Shown here: one piece after another, positions 7,170 through 12,898 of the stretch | Position numbering within the stretch: the first letter of the stretch is position 1 | How the letters are laid out: each line of letters begins with the position of its first letter | From: Chloroflexota bacterium | GTDB taxonomy: Bacteria; Chloroflexota; UBA6077 | Direction: 5' to 3' | NCBI GenBank assembly: GCA_021806765.1 | Contig: JAJZQR010000096.1 | Location: 1-17,446, forward strand | DNA length: 17,446 bases | Notes under the pieces: model-generated | What the model was told of the DNA's origin: nothing | The model's database searches: none | What the model saw: the letters and a program-made list of their open reading frames with translations, nothing else | Position numbers and translations under genes: made by a program

Positions 7170-7196
7170 TTAAGCATTGGCCAAAAGTGCCGATAC
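7170..7196 (+). promoter_or_regulatory. Sigma-28 (FliA/SigD)-type flagellar promoter before cheW
   Basis: TTAA (7170-7173), exactly 15 bases, then GCCGATAC (7189-7196). The flagellar sigma-28 consensus is TAAA-N15-GCCGATAA; the -10 box matches at seven of eight positions. It lies 54 bases before the cheW start codon, in the only gap between the sortase and cheW. No competing sigma-70 pair is evident there. Confidence 0.7.
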
Positions 7197-7250
7197 TCTA
7201 TTGAGGAATGGAGACAGCCTGGTCCCCGGCCGACGAAAGGAGAGAGTGGT

Positions 7251-7733
7251 ATGGATGATAGTACCCAGGTGCTGGACGCCGAGGAGCAACTGGTCATTTT
7301 TGAGTTGGCGAAGGAAGTCTACGGTGTAGACATAAGCCGTGTCCAGGAAATCATTCGAATGACGGCCATCACTCGACTGCCTCGGGCTCCGGAGTTCGTG
7401 GAGGGCGTGATCAACCTGCGCGGCAAGGTGATCCCAGTGGTGGACCTGAAGAAGCGCTTTGGCCTGGAGGAGGCCGATCGGACCAAGGCGAGCCGGATCG
7501 TTGTGGTTGACGTGGGGGATCATACCATCGGCATGGTAGTGGACGCGGTATCCGAGGTGCTGCGAGTGCCGACCGATGCTGTGGAGCCGCCCTCTCCCGT
7601 GGTCACCACTGTCGAGTCCGACTACATTCGCGGCATTGCGAAGCTGGAAGGCCGGCTGATCATTCTGCTGGATCTGGACAAGGTGCTCTCCTGGGATGAG
7701 ATGCGCAAGCTCCGCGACGTGGTCGCCGCCTGA
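7251..7733 (+). CDS. cheW: Chemotaxis coupling protein CheW
   Basis: 160 residues, normal length for CheW, the SH3-like scaffold that links methyl-accepting receptors to the CheA kinase under the membrane. Family motifs are clear: LVIFELAKEVYGVDISRVQEIIRM (residues 13-36), ITRLPRAPEFVEGVINLRGKVIPVVDLKKRFGL (40-72), RIVVVDVGDHTIGMVVDAVSEVLRV and YIRGIAKLEGRLIILLDLDKVL near the end. ATG 7251 is chosen because it follows GGAG (7239-7242) by 8 bases and begins right before the conserved domain; a longer frame from 7086 overlaps the sortase. A sigma-28-type promoter precedes it, which fits expression late in the flagellar cascade. CheA and receptors are not in the window, so cheW is an isolated gene here. 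Confidence 0.93.
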   Translation: MDDSTQVLDAEEQLVIFELAKEVYGVDISRVQEIIRMTAITRLPRAPEFVEGVINLRGKVIPVVDLKKRFGLEEADRTKASRIVVVDVGDHTIGMVVDAVSEVLRVPTDAVEPPSPVVTTVESDYIRGIAKLEGRLIILLDLDKVLSWDEMRKLRDVVAA

Positions 7734-7804
7734 CCCTTCCGTTCCTGAAGCATGGCAGGGGCTCATCCCCGTAGGCGGGGGCGAGCCTCTCGCCGAACTC
7801 CTGA

Positions 7805-7838
7805 GGGGCGCCGTCGAGATTGGGATCGATGGCGCCCC
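7805..7838 (+). terminator. Hairpin after cheW, probable terminator
   Basis: A 13-bp stem (GGGGCGCC-G-TCGA at 7805-7817 with TCGA-T-GGCGCCCC at 7826-7838, one G.U pair) and an 8-base loop, 72 bases after the cheW stop. Only a weak T content follows (GTTCCTTGCC), so efficiency is uncertain. It lies directly before the promoter of the HAD gene, consistent with separating the two units. Confidence 0.45.
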
Positions 7839-7843
7839 GTTCC

Positions 7844-7872
7844 TTGCCTGTAGCCATAGGGCGGGCTATCAT
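7844..7872 (+). promoter_or_regulatory. Sigma-70-type promoter predicting a leaderless HAD transcript
   Basis: TTGCCT (7844-7849), 17 bases, TATCAT (7867-7872). The predicted start, six to seven bases beyond the -10 box, falls on or next to the ATG at 7879. No Shine-Dalgarno sequence is seen between the -10 box and the ATG, so translation of a leaderless mRNA is the simplest reading. Confidence 0.45.
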
Positions 7873-7878
7873 CTAACC

Positions 7879-8640
7879 ATGAGCAAGTCGAATCGACTCA
7901 ACGTGAAACCTCTGGGTACTCACCCAACGGTGGTCCTCTTCGATGTGGATGGGACCCTCATCCGAACCGAGGGAAGGTCTCGCCACAGCCGAGCCTTTCA
8001 TGCCGCTTTCCTTCAGGTGTACGGTATCGAGTGTCACTTTACGAGCAACATGCATGGCATGACTGACCTGCAGATCTACATGGCTCTGGCGCGTGAGTTG
8101 GCCCACGCCGATGGGCGGGCCAGAACCCTGGCCGAGGAGGCCTGCCGGCGAATGGTGGAGATCTATCAGACGCCGGATGAAACCGATGGCCATTACGTGG
8201 CCCTTCCAGGTGCGCCAGAGGCCCTGGAGATACTGTCTCGTCGCAGCGTGTTGCTGGGACTGGTGACGGGAAACGCTCCCGAGATCGCCCAGGACAAACT
8301 GTCGGCGGTGCAACTGGACCGATTCTTCTCCTTCGGAGCCTATGGGACGGAGGGGGAGGTGCGCTCGGCATTGCCTCCCATCGCGGTTGTCCGGGCAGAG
8401 GCTGCGGCAGGGCGGCCTGTGGACCGAAACAGGGTCTTCATTGTAGGGGACACACCAAGAGACGTTGCCTGCGCGCTGGACAACGGGTGCAGGGCCGTGG
8501 CCGTCGCCACCGGCTCTTTCACGGTCGAGCAGTTGAAGGTTGTGGGGGCCGAACTGGTACTTCCCAACCTGTTGGAGATCGAGCCCCTTTTGAGATTGAT
8601 GGAAGAATCAGGAGACGATAGCGAATGCCCTACGTCATAG
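7879..8640 (+). CDS. HAD-superfamily hydrolase, phosphoglycolate-phosphatase-like
   Basis: 253 residues. HAD motif I is FDVDGTL with nucleophile D22 and acid/base D24; motif II is T130 in LVTGN; motif IV is GDTPRD with D191 and D195; K140 is a candidate for the motif III lysine. The helical insert after motif I (about 35-110) is the C1 cap seen in phosphoglycolate phosphatases and beta-phosphoglucomutases, which act on small phosphorylated metabolites in the cytoplasm. The exact substrate cannot be read from the sequence. Start ATG 7879 was chosen because the conserved domain begins just after it and a promoter -10 box lies at 7867-7872; the longer frame from 7696 overlaps cheW and is non-homologous. 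The TAG stop runs straight into a heptamer repeat. Confidence 0.82.
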   Translation: MSKSNRLNVKPLGTHPTVVLFDVDGTLIRTEGRSRHSRAFHAAFLQVYGIECHFTSNMHGMTDLQIYMALARELAHADGRARTLAEEACRRMVEIYQTPDETDGHYVALPGAPEALEILSRRSVLLGLVTGNAPEIAQDKLSAVQLDRFFSFGAYGTEGEVRSALPPIAVVRAEAAAGRPVDRNRVFIVGDTPRDVACALDNGCRAVAVATGSFTVEQLKVVGAELVLPNLLEIEPLLRLMEESGDDSECPTS

Positions 8641-8729
8641 GACTGAGGACTGTGGGTCGTGCGATCCTGCCTCAGTCCTCAGTCCTCAGTCCTCAGTCCT
8701 CAGTCCTCAGTCCTCAGTCCTCAGTCCTC
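8640..8729. repeat. CCTCAGT heptamer repeat with inverted left arm
   Basis: A left arm GGACTGAGGACTG (8640-8652) overlaps the last base of the HAD stop codon. After a 17-base spacer comes an uninterrupted array of the 7-bp unit CCTCAGT, about 8.5 copies (8670-8729). The left arm is the exact reverse complement of 13 bases inside the array (for example 8673-8685), so a transcript can form a 13-bp hairpin. The same unit in both orientations recurs after the RNase J gene (15250-15360). No T-run follows here. It probably ends HAD transcription; the copy number is likely variable. Confidence 0.85.
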
Positions 8730-8753
8730 GTCCCGGCCAACGCGCCCTGGACC

Positions 8754-8782
8754 TTGTCATTACACACTGGAAAGGCTAATAT
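8754..8782 (+). promoter_or_regulatory. Sigma-70-type promoter for the toxin-antitoxin pair
   Basis: TTGTCA (8754-8759), 17 bases, TAATAT (8777-8782). Transcription would begin near 8789, about 35 bases before the antitoxin ATG. The promoter starts 25 bases after the end of the heptamer array. Autorepression by the ribbon-helix-helix antitoxin would be usual for this type of operon, but no clear operator palindrome was identified. Confidence 0.6.
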
Positions 8783-8823
8783 GTGCGCATAGAGACGGCT
8801 CGTGGACGAGATGGAGTGTGTGT

Positions 8824-9129
8824 ATGACTGGCGAGAATGAACGGCTCAACATCGTCCTTCCCAGGGTTCTGGTGGAGGAGCTGCGCACCCTGGTGCCCGC
8901 CAGGAAAAGGAGCCAGGTAATTGCCGAGGCCCTCGCTGAGAAGCTGGCTCGGCTGCGGCAGACGGAAGCTGTGCGGGAGGCGGCGGGAGCGTGGAGCGAC
9001 GAGGAGCATCCCGAGCTCAGAAGCTATGCTGACTACGAGGCCTGGAAGCAGACGATTCGAGGTGGCGTGGACAATCGCTTCGGCCGTCTTGGACTCGATG
9101 CCCAAAGCGAAGATGTATCTTCTCGATAG
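8824..9129 (+). CDS. Ribbon-helix-helix antitoxin (VapB-type)
   Basis: 101 residues. The N-terminal ~45 residues fit a ribbon-helix-helix DNA-binding domain: a short strand RLNIVLPRVL, a helix VEELRTLV, a turn, and a second helix with RKRSQVIAEALAEKLARL. The acidic/aromatic C-terminal part (WSDEEHPELRSYADYEAWKQTIRGG, 58-81) is the usual region that blocks the toxin. Start ATG 8824 has GGAG seven bases upstream and follows the promoter at 8754-8782; a longer frame from GTG 8659 would run through the heptamer array and was rejected. The end overlaps the PIN-domain gene by 17 bases (or 32, depending on the toxin start), typical of antitoxin-toxin pairs. The antitoxin neutralises the toxin and represses the operon in known relatives. 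Confidence 0.75.
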   Translation: MTGENERLNIVLPRVLVEELRTLVPARKRSQVIAEALAEKLARLRQTEAVREAAGAWSDEEHPELRSYADYEAWKQTIRGGVDNRFGRLGLDAQSEDVSSR

Positions 9130-9499
9130 CGATGTAGTCATCTGGCATCTCAGGCGGCATCCCGGCGTCGTGGATCTCCTGGAACGACTGGGGGACATCG
9201 GGAGGCTGGGGATATCCGCGCTTACTCGTCTCGAGGTTCACGCTGGCATGAGACCGGTCGAGGGAAGGGCTACCGAATCGCTCCTCACGGCACTGGATAC
9301 CTACCCTGTCAGCGGAACAATAGGGGACAGGGCAGGCGATCTCCTTCGCGAGTACAGGCAGCATGGCGTCACCCTGGATCTGGTGGATGCGACCATCGCG
9401 GCGACGGCTGAGACCCACTCGCTGGTCCTCGTCACGATGAATGCGCGCCATTACCCAATGCCGGGCCTGACTCTTCTTCCCGTGTCTCCAGACCGCTAG
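9113..9499 (+). CDS. PIN-domain ribonuclease toxin (VapC-type)
   Basis: 128 residues, typical VapC length. PIN active-site residues are visible: D5 (YLLDSDVVIWHLR), E41 (ISALTRLEVHAG), D92 (LDLVDATIAATA) and the region VTMNARHY (T108, N110). VapC toxins cut specific tRNAs or rRNA when freed from their antitoxin. I chose ATG 9113 because the conserved first strand begins at once (MYLLDSD); ATG 9098, five codons upstream, is an equally possible start and neither has a strong ribosome-binding site, so translation is probably coupled to the overlapping antitoxin. The module sits between a heptamer array and a decayed gene, an arrangement common for acquired toxin-antitoxin pairs. Confidence 0.87.
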   Translation: MYLLDSDVVIWHLRRHPGVVDLLERLGDIGRLGISALTRLEVHAGMRPVEGRATESLLTALDTYPVSGTIGDRAGDLLREYRQHGVTLDLVDATIAATAETHSLVLVTMNARHYPMPGLTLLPVSPDR

Positions 9500-9578
9500 A
9501 AGCTGCCTCACCAACCCGCTACCTCCATGCAAAGGTCAATAACCTCGCGGCGTACGAGCGCAGGCTGAGTGTGCCCTT

Positions 9579-10011
9579 CTACATCGAGGGATGGAGCTGA
9601 AAGCCGGCTCTGGCCAGGAAGGCAGGCAGCCCGCGGACCTGGTCTCGATCCATCTCTCTCGCGTCCTCGGGCAGCTCTTTCCACGGAATCAGGTAGGGCG
9701 AGGTCTTCCGCCAGGGCCTGGAGGGCCGTGTAGGCGGCGACCAGGGGCGCCAGTAGCCGCGCTACCTCCAGCTCCCAGTTCAGCGACTCCGAGACCGCGC
9801 CGGACTCGAGGACGAAGAGCTGCAGGGTGAGGTAGAAGAGGGTCGAGGGTGGAGTGGTCCGCCCAAGGTCGGCAGCGTTCCTGGCGAAGCCCACGTAGCC
9901 CAGGGCGAGAGCCGCCAGCCAGAAGGCGGCGGCCACCGGCCAGCGAATCCTGCACCACCATCGCCACGCCATCTGGCGGTGAGCCCTCGCGGGGCGCTCC
10001 CCTGCTGTCAC
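9579..10011 (-). pseudogene. Remnant of a membrane TrkA-N/RyR-type protein with internal deletion
   Basis: The 5' part (from GTG 10011 or ATG 9972 to about 9709) encodes one full and two likely further hydrophobic segments: WPVAAAFWLAALALGYVGFA, then FYLTLQLFVLESGAV and LEVARLLAPLVAAYTALQALA. This resembles the N-terminus of Kef/TrkA-N type potassium-channel-like proteins that end in a RyR domain. From about 9710 to the TAG at 9579-9581 a different frame encodes KTSPYLIPWKELPEDAREMDRDQVRGLPAFLARAGFQLHPSM, which looks like the end of a RyR domain. The expected nucleotide-binding middle is missing and the two pieces are out of frame (the first frame instead runs on to 9508). This is best read as an internal deletion that killed the gene. 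The family assignment is from memory of the motifs. Confidence 0.6.
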
Positions 10012-10162
10012 GCCCCCAACTTGAGTCCCCAGTCGGGTCTCCCGCTCTCACGTTGCCGACCTCGTCCATCTAAATCGAACAGCATATCTGTTGGGCGCTT
10101 ACCACCTGCTCTCTCTCAGGGGCCTCCTCTTGTCGCAACCTCTACTATTGAGGAATGAAGCA

Positions 10163-11458
10163 TTAGGCCGGAGGGGACCACTTGATCCGCTTGTACACCC
10201 ACTGCTTGTCCGCGTCGGAGAGCGATCGCTTCACGCTGTCCGCCGTGTCGACCTTGCTCAGCCAGTTCGGCAACGCCTGGGCCTTCTCCTGCTCAAGCGC
10301 CTGCGGGTCGAGCGGACGGTTCGGGTCTTTCTCCAGGACCTGGATGATGTGGTAGCCGTAGGTGGTCTTCACCGGATCGCTGATCTGTCCCGGTTGTAGT
10401 TTGAAGGCGACGTTGTCGAATTCGGGCACCATCTGACCGCGCGGGAACCATCCCAGGTCTCCGCCCTTGTCTTTGGTGCCGGTGTCCGTCGAGTCGGCCT
10501 TGGCCAAATCCTCGAACTTAGCCCCGTTCTTCAACTGGTCCTCGATCTGCTTCGCCTTGTCTTCCGTGGCTACCAGAATGTGTCGAGCATGAACCTGCTC
10601 GGCGGATGTGGGGACTTCAGCGCCCATGGCGTCCGACAGCTTCTGGTACAGCAGTTGGTACTCCACCATGGAGCGGAGGTCCGCCTCCGTGATTCCGGCG
10701 ACGCTCACGTAGTTCTTCACCCAGGATTGGACGTCGACGGTTGGGGCCGGAGTGGGCGGGGTGCTCTGGCCGGTGTCCGTGGTGGGCGCCGGAGTGGCAG
10801 CGGTGCCCGGGGCGGGAGTAGCCTCGGCTCCTGGCGTGGCTTGATCAGCGCCTGAAGGTGAAGCGGGTGGCGTTGGCTCGGTAGCCGGGGAAACCTGCCC
10901 ATTGGCGATACTCTTGATCTCGTTGTCTATGTCCTGGGCGGACACCATGATCCCGCGCCGGGCTGCCTCCTGTCGGACCAGTTGCTCGTCGATCATCTCG
11001 TTGAGGGTCTGATCGGGCAAGAGGACGATCTGGAACTGAAGCTGCTGGATCTGCTGGCGGAACAGGTCTGTCAGGGACTGATCGCCAGAACCGGAGCCGA
11101 GTGACTGGAGTTGCGCCTGCATGTACTGCATCTGCTGCTCGACGCTCTTCCGGCGGAAATCGAGCATGCGCGCGTAGCTATCCAGGGTGATGGTCTTGCC
11201 CGCCACTGTGGCGACGGGATCCGAGGCGCGAGCCACGTACTCACGCCACCAGCCGAAGCCCAGAATGGAGACTATCACGACGAAGAGCGCGCCCATACCG
11301 GCGAAGATCATCCGGGTGGCACGAACCTCTCGTTCGTGCCGCGATAGCTCCTCTCGGGATAGCCGATGGTCGGGATTCCTCCTTGGCGAAGATGGCTGTT
11401 TGGCCGATGCCTTGGAAGGTTCGCTGTCGGGTTTCGTGACAGGCTGGTTGTTCGGCAT
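10163..11458 (-). CDS. Membrane-anchored PpiC-type peptidyl-prolyl isomerase/foldase (PrsA/SurA-like)
   Basis: 431 residues. A cytosolic basic N-terminus (1-48) is followed by one membrane helix (about 50-71), a helical SurA_N-like chaperone region (about 80-187) with LLPDQTLNEMIDEQLVRQEAARRGI, a Pro/Ala/Thr-rich linker (about 189-242), the second half of the chaperone region, and a parvulin PPIC domain (about 288-377) with VHARHILVA, GGDLGWFPRGQMVPEFDNVAF and YGYHIIQVLE. Such proteins help secreted proteins fold outside the membrane by isomerising prolyl bonds. The linker splits the chaperone region, unlike PrsA. Start ATG 11458 has AGAGGA nearby; a 542-residue frame from 11791 overlaps rpsR and was rejected. 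It follows rpsR by 107 bases with a hairpin between, so it may be a distal gene of the rpsF operon. Confidence 0.87.
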   Translation of the reverse strand: MPNNQPVTKPDSEPSKASAKQPSSPRRNPDHRLSREELSRHEREVRATRMIFAGMGALFVVIVSILGFGWWREYVARASDPVATVAGKTITLDSYARMLDFRRKSVEQQMQYMQAQLQSLGSGSGDQSLTDLFRQQIQQLQFQIVLLPDQTLNEMIDEQLVRQEAARRGIMVSAQDIDNEIKSIANGQVSPATEPTPPASPSGADQATPGAEATPAPGTAATPAPTTDTGQSTPPTPAPTVDVQSWVKNYVSVAGITEADLRSMVEYQLLYQKLSDAMGAEVPTSAEQVHARHILVATEDKAKQIEDQLKNGAKFEDLAKADSTDTGTKDKGGDLGWFPRGQMVPEFDNVAFKLQPGQISDPVKTTYGYHIIQVLEKDPNRPLDPQALEQEKAQALPNWLSKVDTADSVKRSLSDADKQWVYKRIKWSPPA

Positions 11459-11507
11459 GCCGTCCTCTGGCTTCGTATGAAGAATGTGAATCCGGTCTGA
11501 GCCGGCA

Positions 11508-11530
11508 GGGGCGGGTCTCAGACCCGCCCC
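11508..11530 (-). terminator. GC-rich hairpin between rpsR and the foldase gene
   Basis: Perfect 10-bp stem (GGGGCGGGTC at 11508-11517 with GACCCGCCCC at 11521-11530) and a 3-base loop, 36 bases after the rpsR stop. There is no T-run on either strand, so it may be a partial terminator or an mRNA-processing/stability hairpin that lowers foldase expression relative to the ribosomal proteins. Confidence 0.4.
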
Positions 11531-11565
11531 CAACTCTTGCCGTCGAATCGTTCCGAGCGCGGCGG

Positions 11566-11877
11566 TTAGCCGCGGATGGAGATGCCGCTCTCGCGGATAT
11601 GGTCCGCGGTGAAGGGCAACAGAGCCACGTGTCTGGCCCGCTTGATCGCCATGGTAAGCCTGCGCTGGTGCTTGGCGCAGGTGCCGGTCTTCCGCCGAGG
11701 CTCTATCTTCCCTCGATCGGAGAGATAGCGGCGAAGACGGCCGACATCCTTGTAATCGACGTGGTCCAGCTTGTCGACGCAGAAAGCGCACACCTTGCGG
11801 CGAGGAGTATAGCGCGGTTTGCCACCCTCGGGCCGGCGCCCTCCAGGCCTTGGTCCTCTTCCAGGTGCTGCAGGCAA
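11566..11877 (-). CDS. rpsR: 30S ribosomal protein S18
   Basis: 103 residues. S18 binds S6 on the platform of the small subunit. The core [64 protein letters not shown] is unmistakable. It retains the cysteine set VCAFC (C30, C33) and TGTCAKHQ (C67 and H70), the zinc-binding (C+) form of S18. The ~24-residue N-terminal extension is rich in Gly, Pro and Arg. The start is TTG at 11877, supported by an AGGGAGAAG sequence a few bases upstream; no ATG lies before the core. It follows ssb by 54 bases in the conserved rpsF-ssb-rpsR operon. Confidence 0.95.
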   Translation of the reverse strand: MPAAPGRGPRPGGRRPEGGKPRYTPRRKVCAFCVDKLDHVDYKDVGRLRRYLSDRGKIEPRRKTGTCAKHQRRLTMAIKRARHVALLPFTADHIRESGISIRG

Positions 11878-11931
11878 GGTCTTCTCCCTTTCTCTACTGG
11901 CGCGGTTCAGTTCGCGCTAAGAGGTGTCGGG

Positions 11932-12333
11932 TTAGAACGGGATCTGGTCGGCGTCGATAGCCCCGTGCTCCTCGGCGAGAACGTCGCCGCCTTCACTGCG
12001 AGGCTTGGAGTCCAGCACGACCATGTCGCTGGCGACAATCTCGATCTCGGTCCGCTTCTGGCCATCCTGGCCCTCCCAGGTCCTGGTTTGGAGCCGGCCT
12101 TCCACGTAGACCCTCCGCCCCTTGGCCAGGATCTGGCTGCAGGTCTCGGCGAGCTTTCCCCAGGCGATGACCTTGAACCATTCGGTTTCTTCGCGCCGTT
12201 CGCCATCCGACGCGGTGTACACTCGGTTGCAGGCCACTGAGAAAGAGGTGACCGGCTTGCCACTGGGCGTGTAGCGCATCTCGGGATCACGACCCAGATT
12301 ACCGATGATCGTCGCTTTGCACAGTCCCGCCAT
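11932..12333 (-). CDS. ssb: Single-stranded DNA-binding protein SSB
   Basis: 133 residues. SSB coats single-stranded DNA and recruits replication and repair enzymes. The OB fold covers residues ~4-110: LCKATIIGNLGRDPEMRYTPSGKPVTSFSVACNR, TEWFKVIAWGKLAETCSQILAKGRRVYVEGRLQTRTWEGQDGQKRTEIEIVA. The C-terminal linker is very short (about 20 residues) and ends in DADQIPF, the acidic tip that binds partner proteins (canonical DDDIPF, here with a Q inserted). Start ATG 12333 is preceded by GAGGAGG. It lies 16 bases after rpsF and before rpsR, the usual order. Confidence 0.95.
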   Translation of the reverse strand: MAGLCKATIIGNLGRDPEMRYTPSGKPVTSFSVACNRVYTASDGERREETEWFKVIAWGKLAETCSQILAKGRRVYVEGRLQTRTWEGQDGQKRTEIEIVASDMVVLDSKPRSEGGDVLAEEHGAIDADQIPF

Positions 12334-12349
12334 CCCTCGAACCTCCTCT

Positions 12350-12634
12350 TTACTCTACACGTAGCAACAAGTAGCGAATAATCTGGTCATACAGCATGAG
12401 GCTTCGCTCGAGTTCGTCGGTGGCCTTGGGGTCCAGCTTGAGCTGGGTGATGTTGTAAAGGCCGTCCCGGAAGTCCTGGATGGGGTAGGCCAGGCGACGC
12501 CGGCCCCAAGCGTCACTGCTGATGACTTCGCCGCCCCGCGCTGCGATCAGCGCGGCGAGCCGTTCAACCGCCTCCTGAAGAGGCTGCTCCTCCAGGTCAG
12601 GCCTGAAGATAGTCATGAGTTCGTAATTCTGCAA
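12350..12634 (-). CDS. rpsF: 30S ribosomal protein S6
   Basis: 94 residues, normal length for S6, the partner of S18 on the small subunit platform. Characteristic sequence: QNYELMTIFRPDLEEQ, GGEVISSDAWGRRRLAYPIQDFRDGLYNITQLKLDPKATDELERSLMLYDQIIRYLLLRVE. The start is TTG at 12634: AAAGGAGG stands seven bases upstream and the conserved N-terminus begins at the second codon. An in-frame longer version from 12724 runs through the structured leader and was rejected. It is the first gene of the operon, whose promoter is at 12804-12833, leaving an untranslated leader of about 160 bases with a candidate S6:S18 binding fold. Confidence 0.95.
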   Translation of the reverse strand: MQNYELMTIFRPDLEEQPLQEAVERLAALIAARGGEVISSDAWGRRRLAYPIQDFRDGLYNITQLKLDPKATDELERSLMLYDQIIRYLLLRVE

Positions 12635-12714
12635 CTCCGCACCTCCTTTCCTTGGGATTGCCCTTGCCTCCTCTACCGGCCAGTGCGACTGCCGGCGGGT
12701 CAAGAGCAGAAAGG

Positions 12715-12734
12715 CAGGCGGCACCAGCCGCCTG
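12715..12734 (-). terminator. Attenuator-like hairpin in the rpsF leader
   Basis: On the minus strand CAGGCGGC, loop TGGT, GCCGCCTG: a perfect 8-bp GC-rich stem (12715-12722 with 12727-12734), followed by CCTTTCTGCTCTTG, a pyrimidine/T-rich tract. It sits between the candidate S6:S18 fold and the rpsF ribosome-binding site. Premature termination controlled by the upstream fold is an inference. Confidence 0.45.
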
Positions 12735-12736
12735 GA

Positions 12737-12774
12737 CTGCCGGTTCGGACGTCCCGTGAGTGGTGGACCGGCAG
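12737..12774 (-). promoter_or_regulatory. Candidate S6:S18-binding leader RNA motif
   Basis: On the minus strand: stem P1 CTGCCG/CGGCAG (12769-12774 with 12737-12742), enclosing P2 GTCC/GGAC (12765-12768 with 12751-12754) with loop ACCACTCACG, and a one-sided internal loop GTCCGAAC (12743-12750) containing the trinucleotide CCG. This matches what I recall of the conserved rpsF leader motif: P1, P2 and a CCG in the 3' side of the internal loop, bound by the S6:S18 dimer because it mimics their 16S rRNA site. Position directly downstream of the promoter and before rpsF fits. Not checked against a covariance model. Confidence 0.55.
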
Positions 12775-12803
12775 ATCCTACTATTGGATTTTCGACCGGT
12801 AGC

Positions 12804-12833
12804 AGTATATCACACGGGGGACCGGGCCACCAA
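12804..12833 (-). promoter_or_regulatory. Promoter of the rpsF operon
   Basis: Minus-strand TTGGTG (12828-12833), 18 bases, TATACT (12804-12809). The -10 box matches five of six positions; the -35 box only three of six. Predicted start near 12797. Confidence 0.5.
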
Positions 12834-12834
12834 A

Positions 12835-12863
12835 TTGACTTGACCCGTGGCCGATGGTACTAT
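12835..12863 (+). promoter_or_regulatory. Promoter of the uracil-DNA glycosylase-RNase J unit
   Basis: TTGACT (12835-12840), exactly 17 bases, TACTAT (12858-12863). Predicted start near 12870, giving a leader of about 29 bases before ATG 12899. Its -35 box is one base away from the -35 box of the divergent rpsF promoter. Confidence 0.65.
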
Positions 12864-12898
12864 CAAGTCATTGGAGTGCGCTCTACATGGAGGGCCAG

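Noticed and set aside
8670..8729. Direct repeats that could suggest a CRISPR array.
   Set aside because: The unit is 7 bp, without spacers, and no cas gene is present.
8659..8823. An upstream GTG gives the antitoxin a longer N-terminus with heptapeptide repeats (SPQSSVL) encoded by the array.
   Set aside because: The best promoter (8754-8782) lies inside this extension, the heptamer is open in frame only by its base composition, and a good ribosome-binding site precedes ATG 8824.
10078..10092. Short inverted repeat AACAG-CATAT-CTGTT upstream of the gene remnant.
   Set aside because: Only 5-bp arms, no promoter clearly associated, and next to a dead gene; too weak to call an operator.
7198..10157. 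An identical 13-mer CTATTGAGGAATG at 7198-7210 and 10145-10157.
   Set aside because: About one or two 13-base matches are expected by chance in a window of this size, and the contexts differ.
11459..11791. N-terminal extension of the foldase to 542 residues.
   Set aside because: It overlaps rpsR in another frame, is Arg-rich and non-homologous, and ATG 11458 has a ribosome-binding site and a sensible topology.
11599..12240. Plus-strand frame of 213 codons opposite rpsR and ssb.
   Set aside because: It is antisense to two certain genes and has no start context or recognisable domain.
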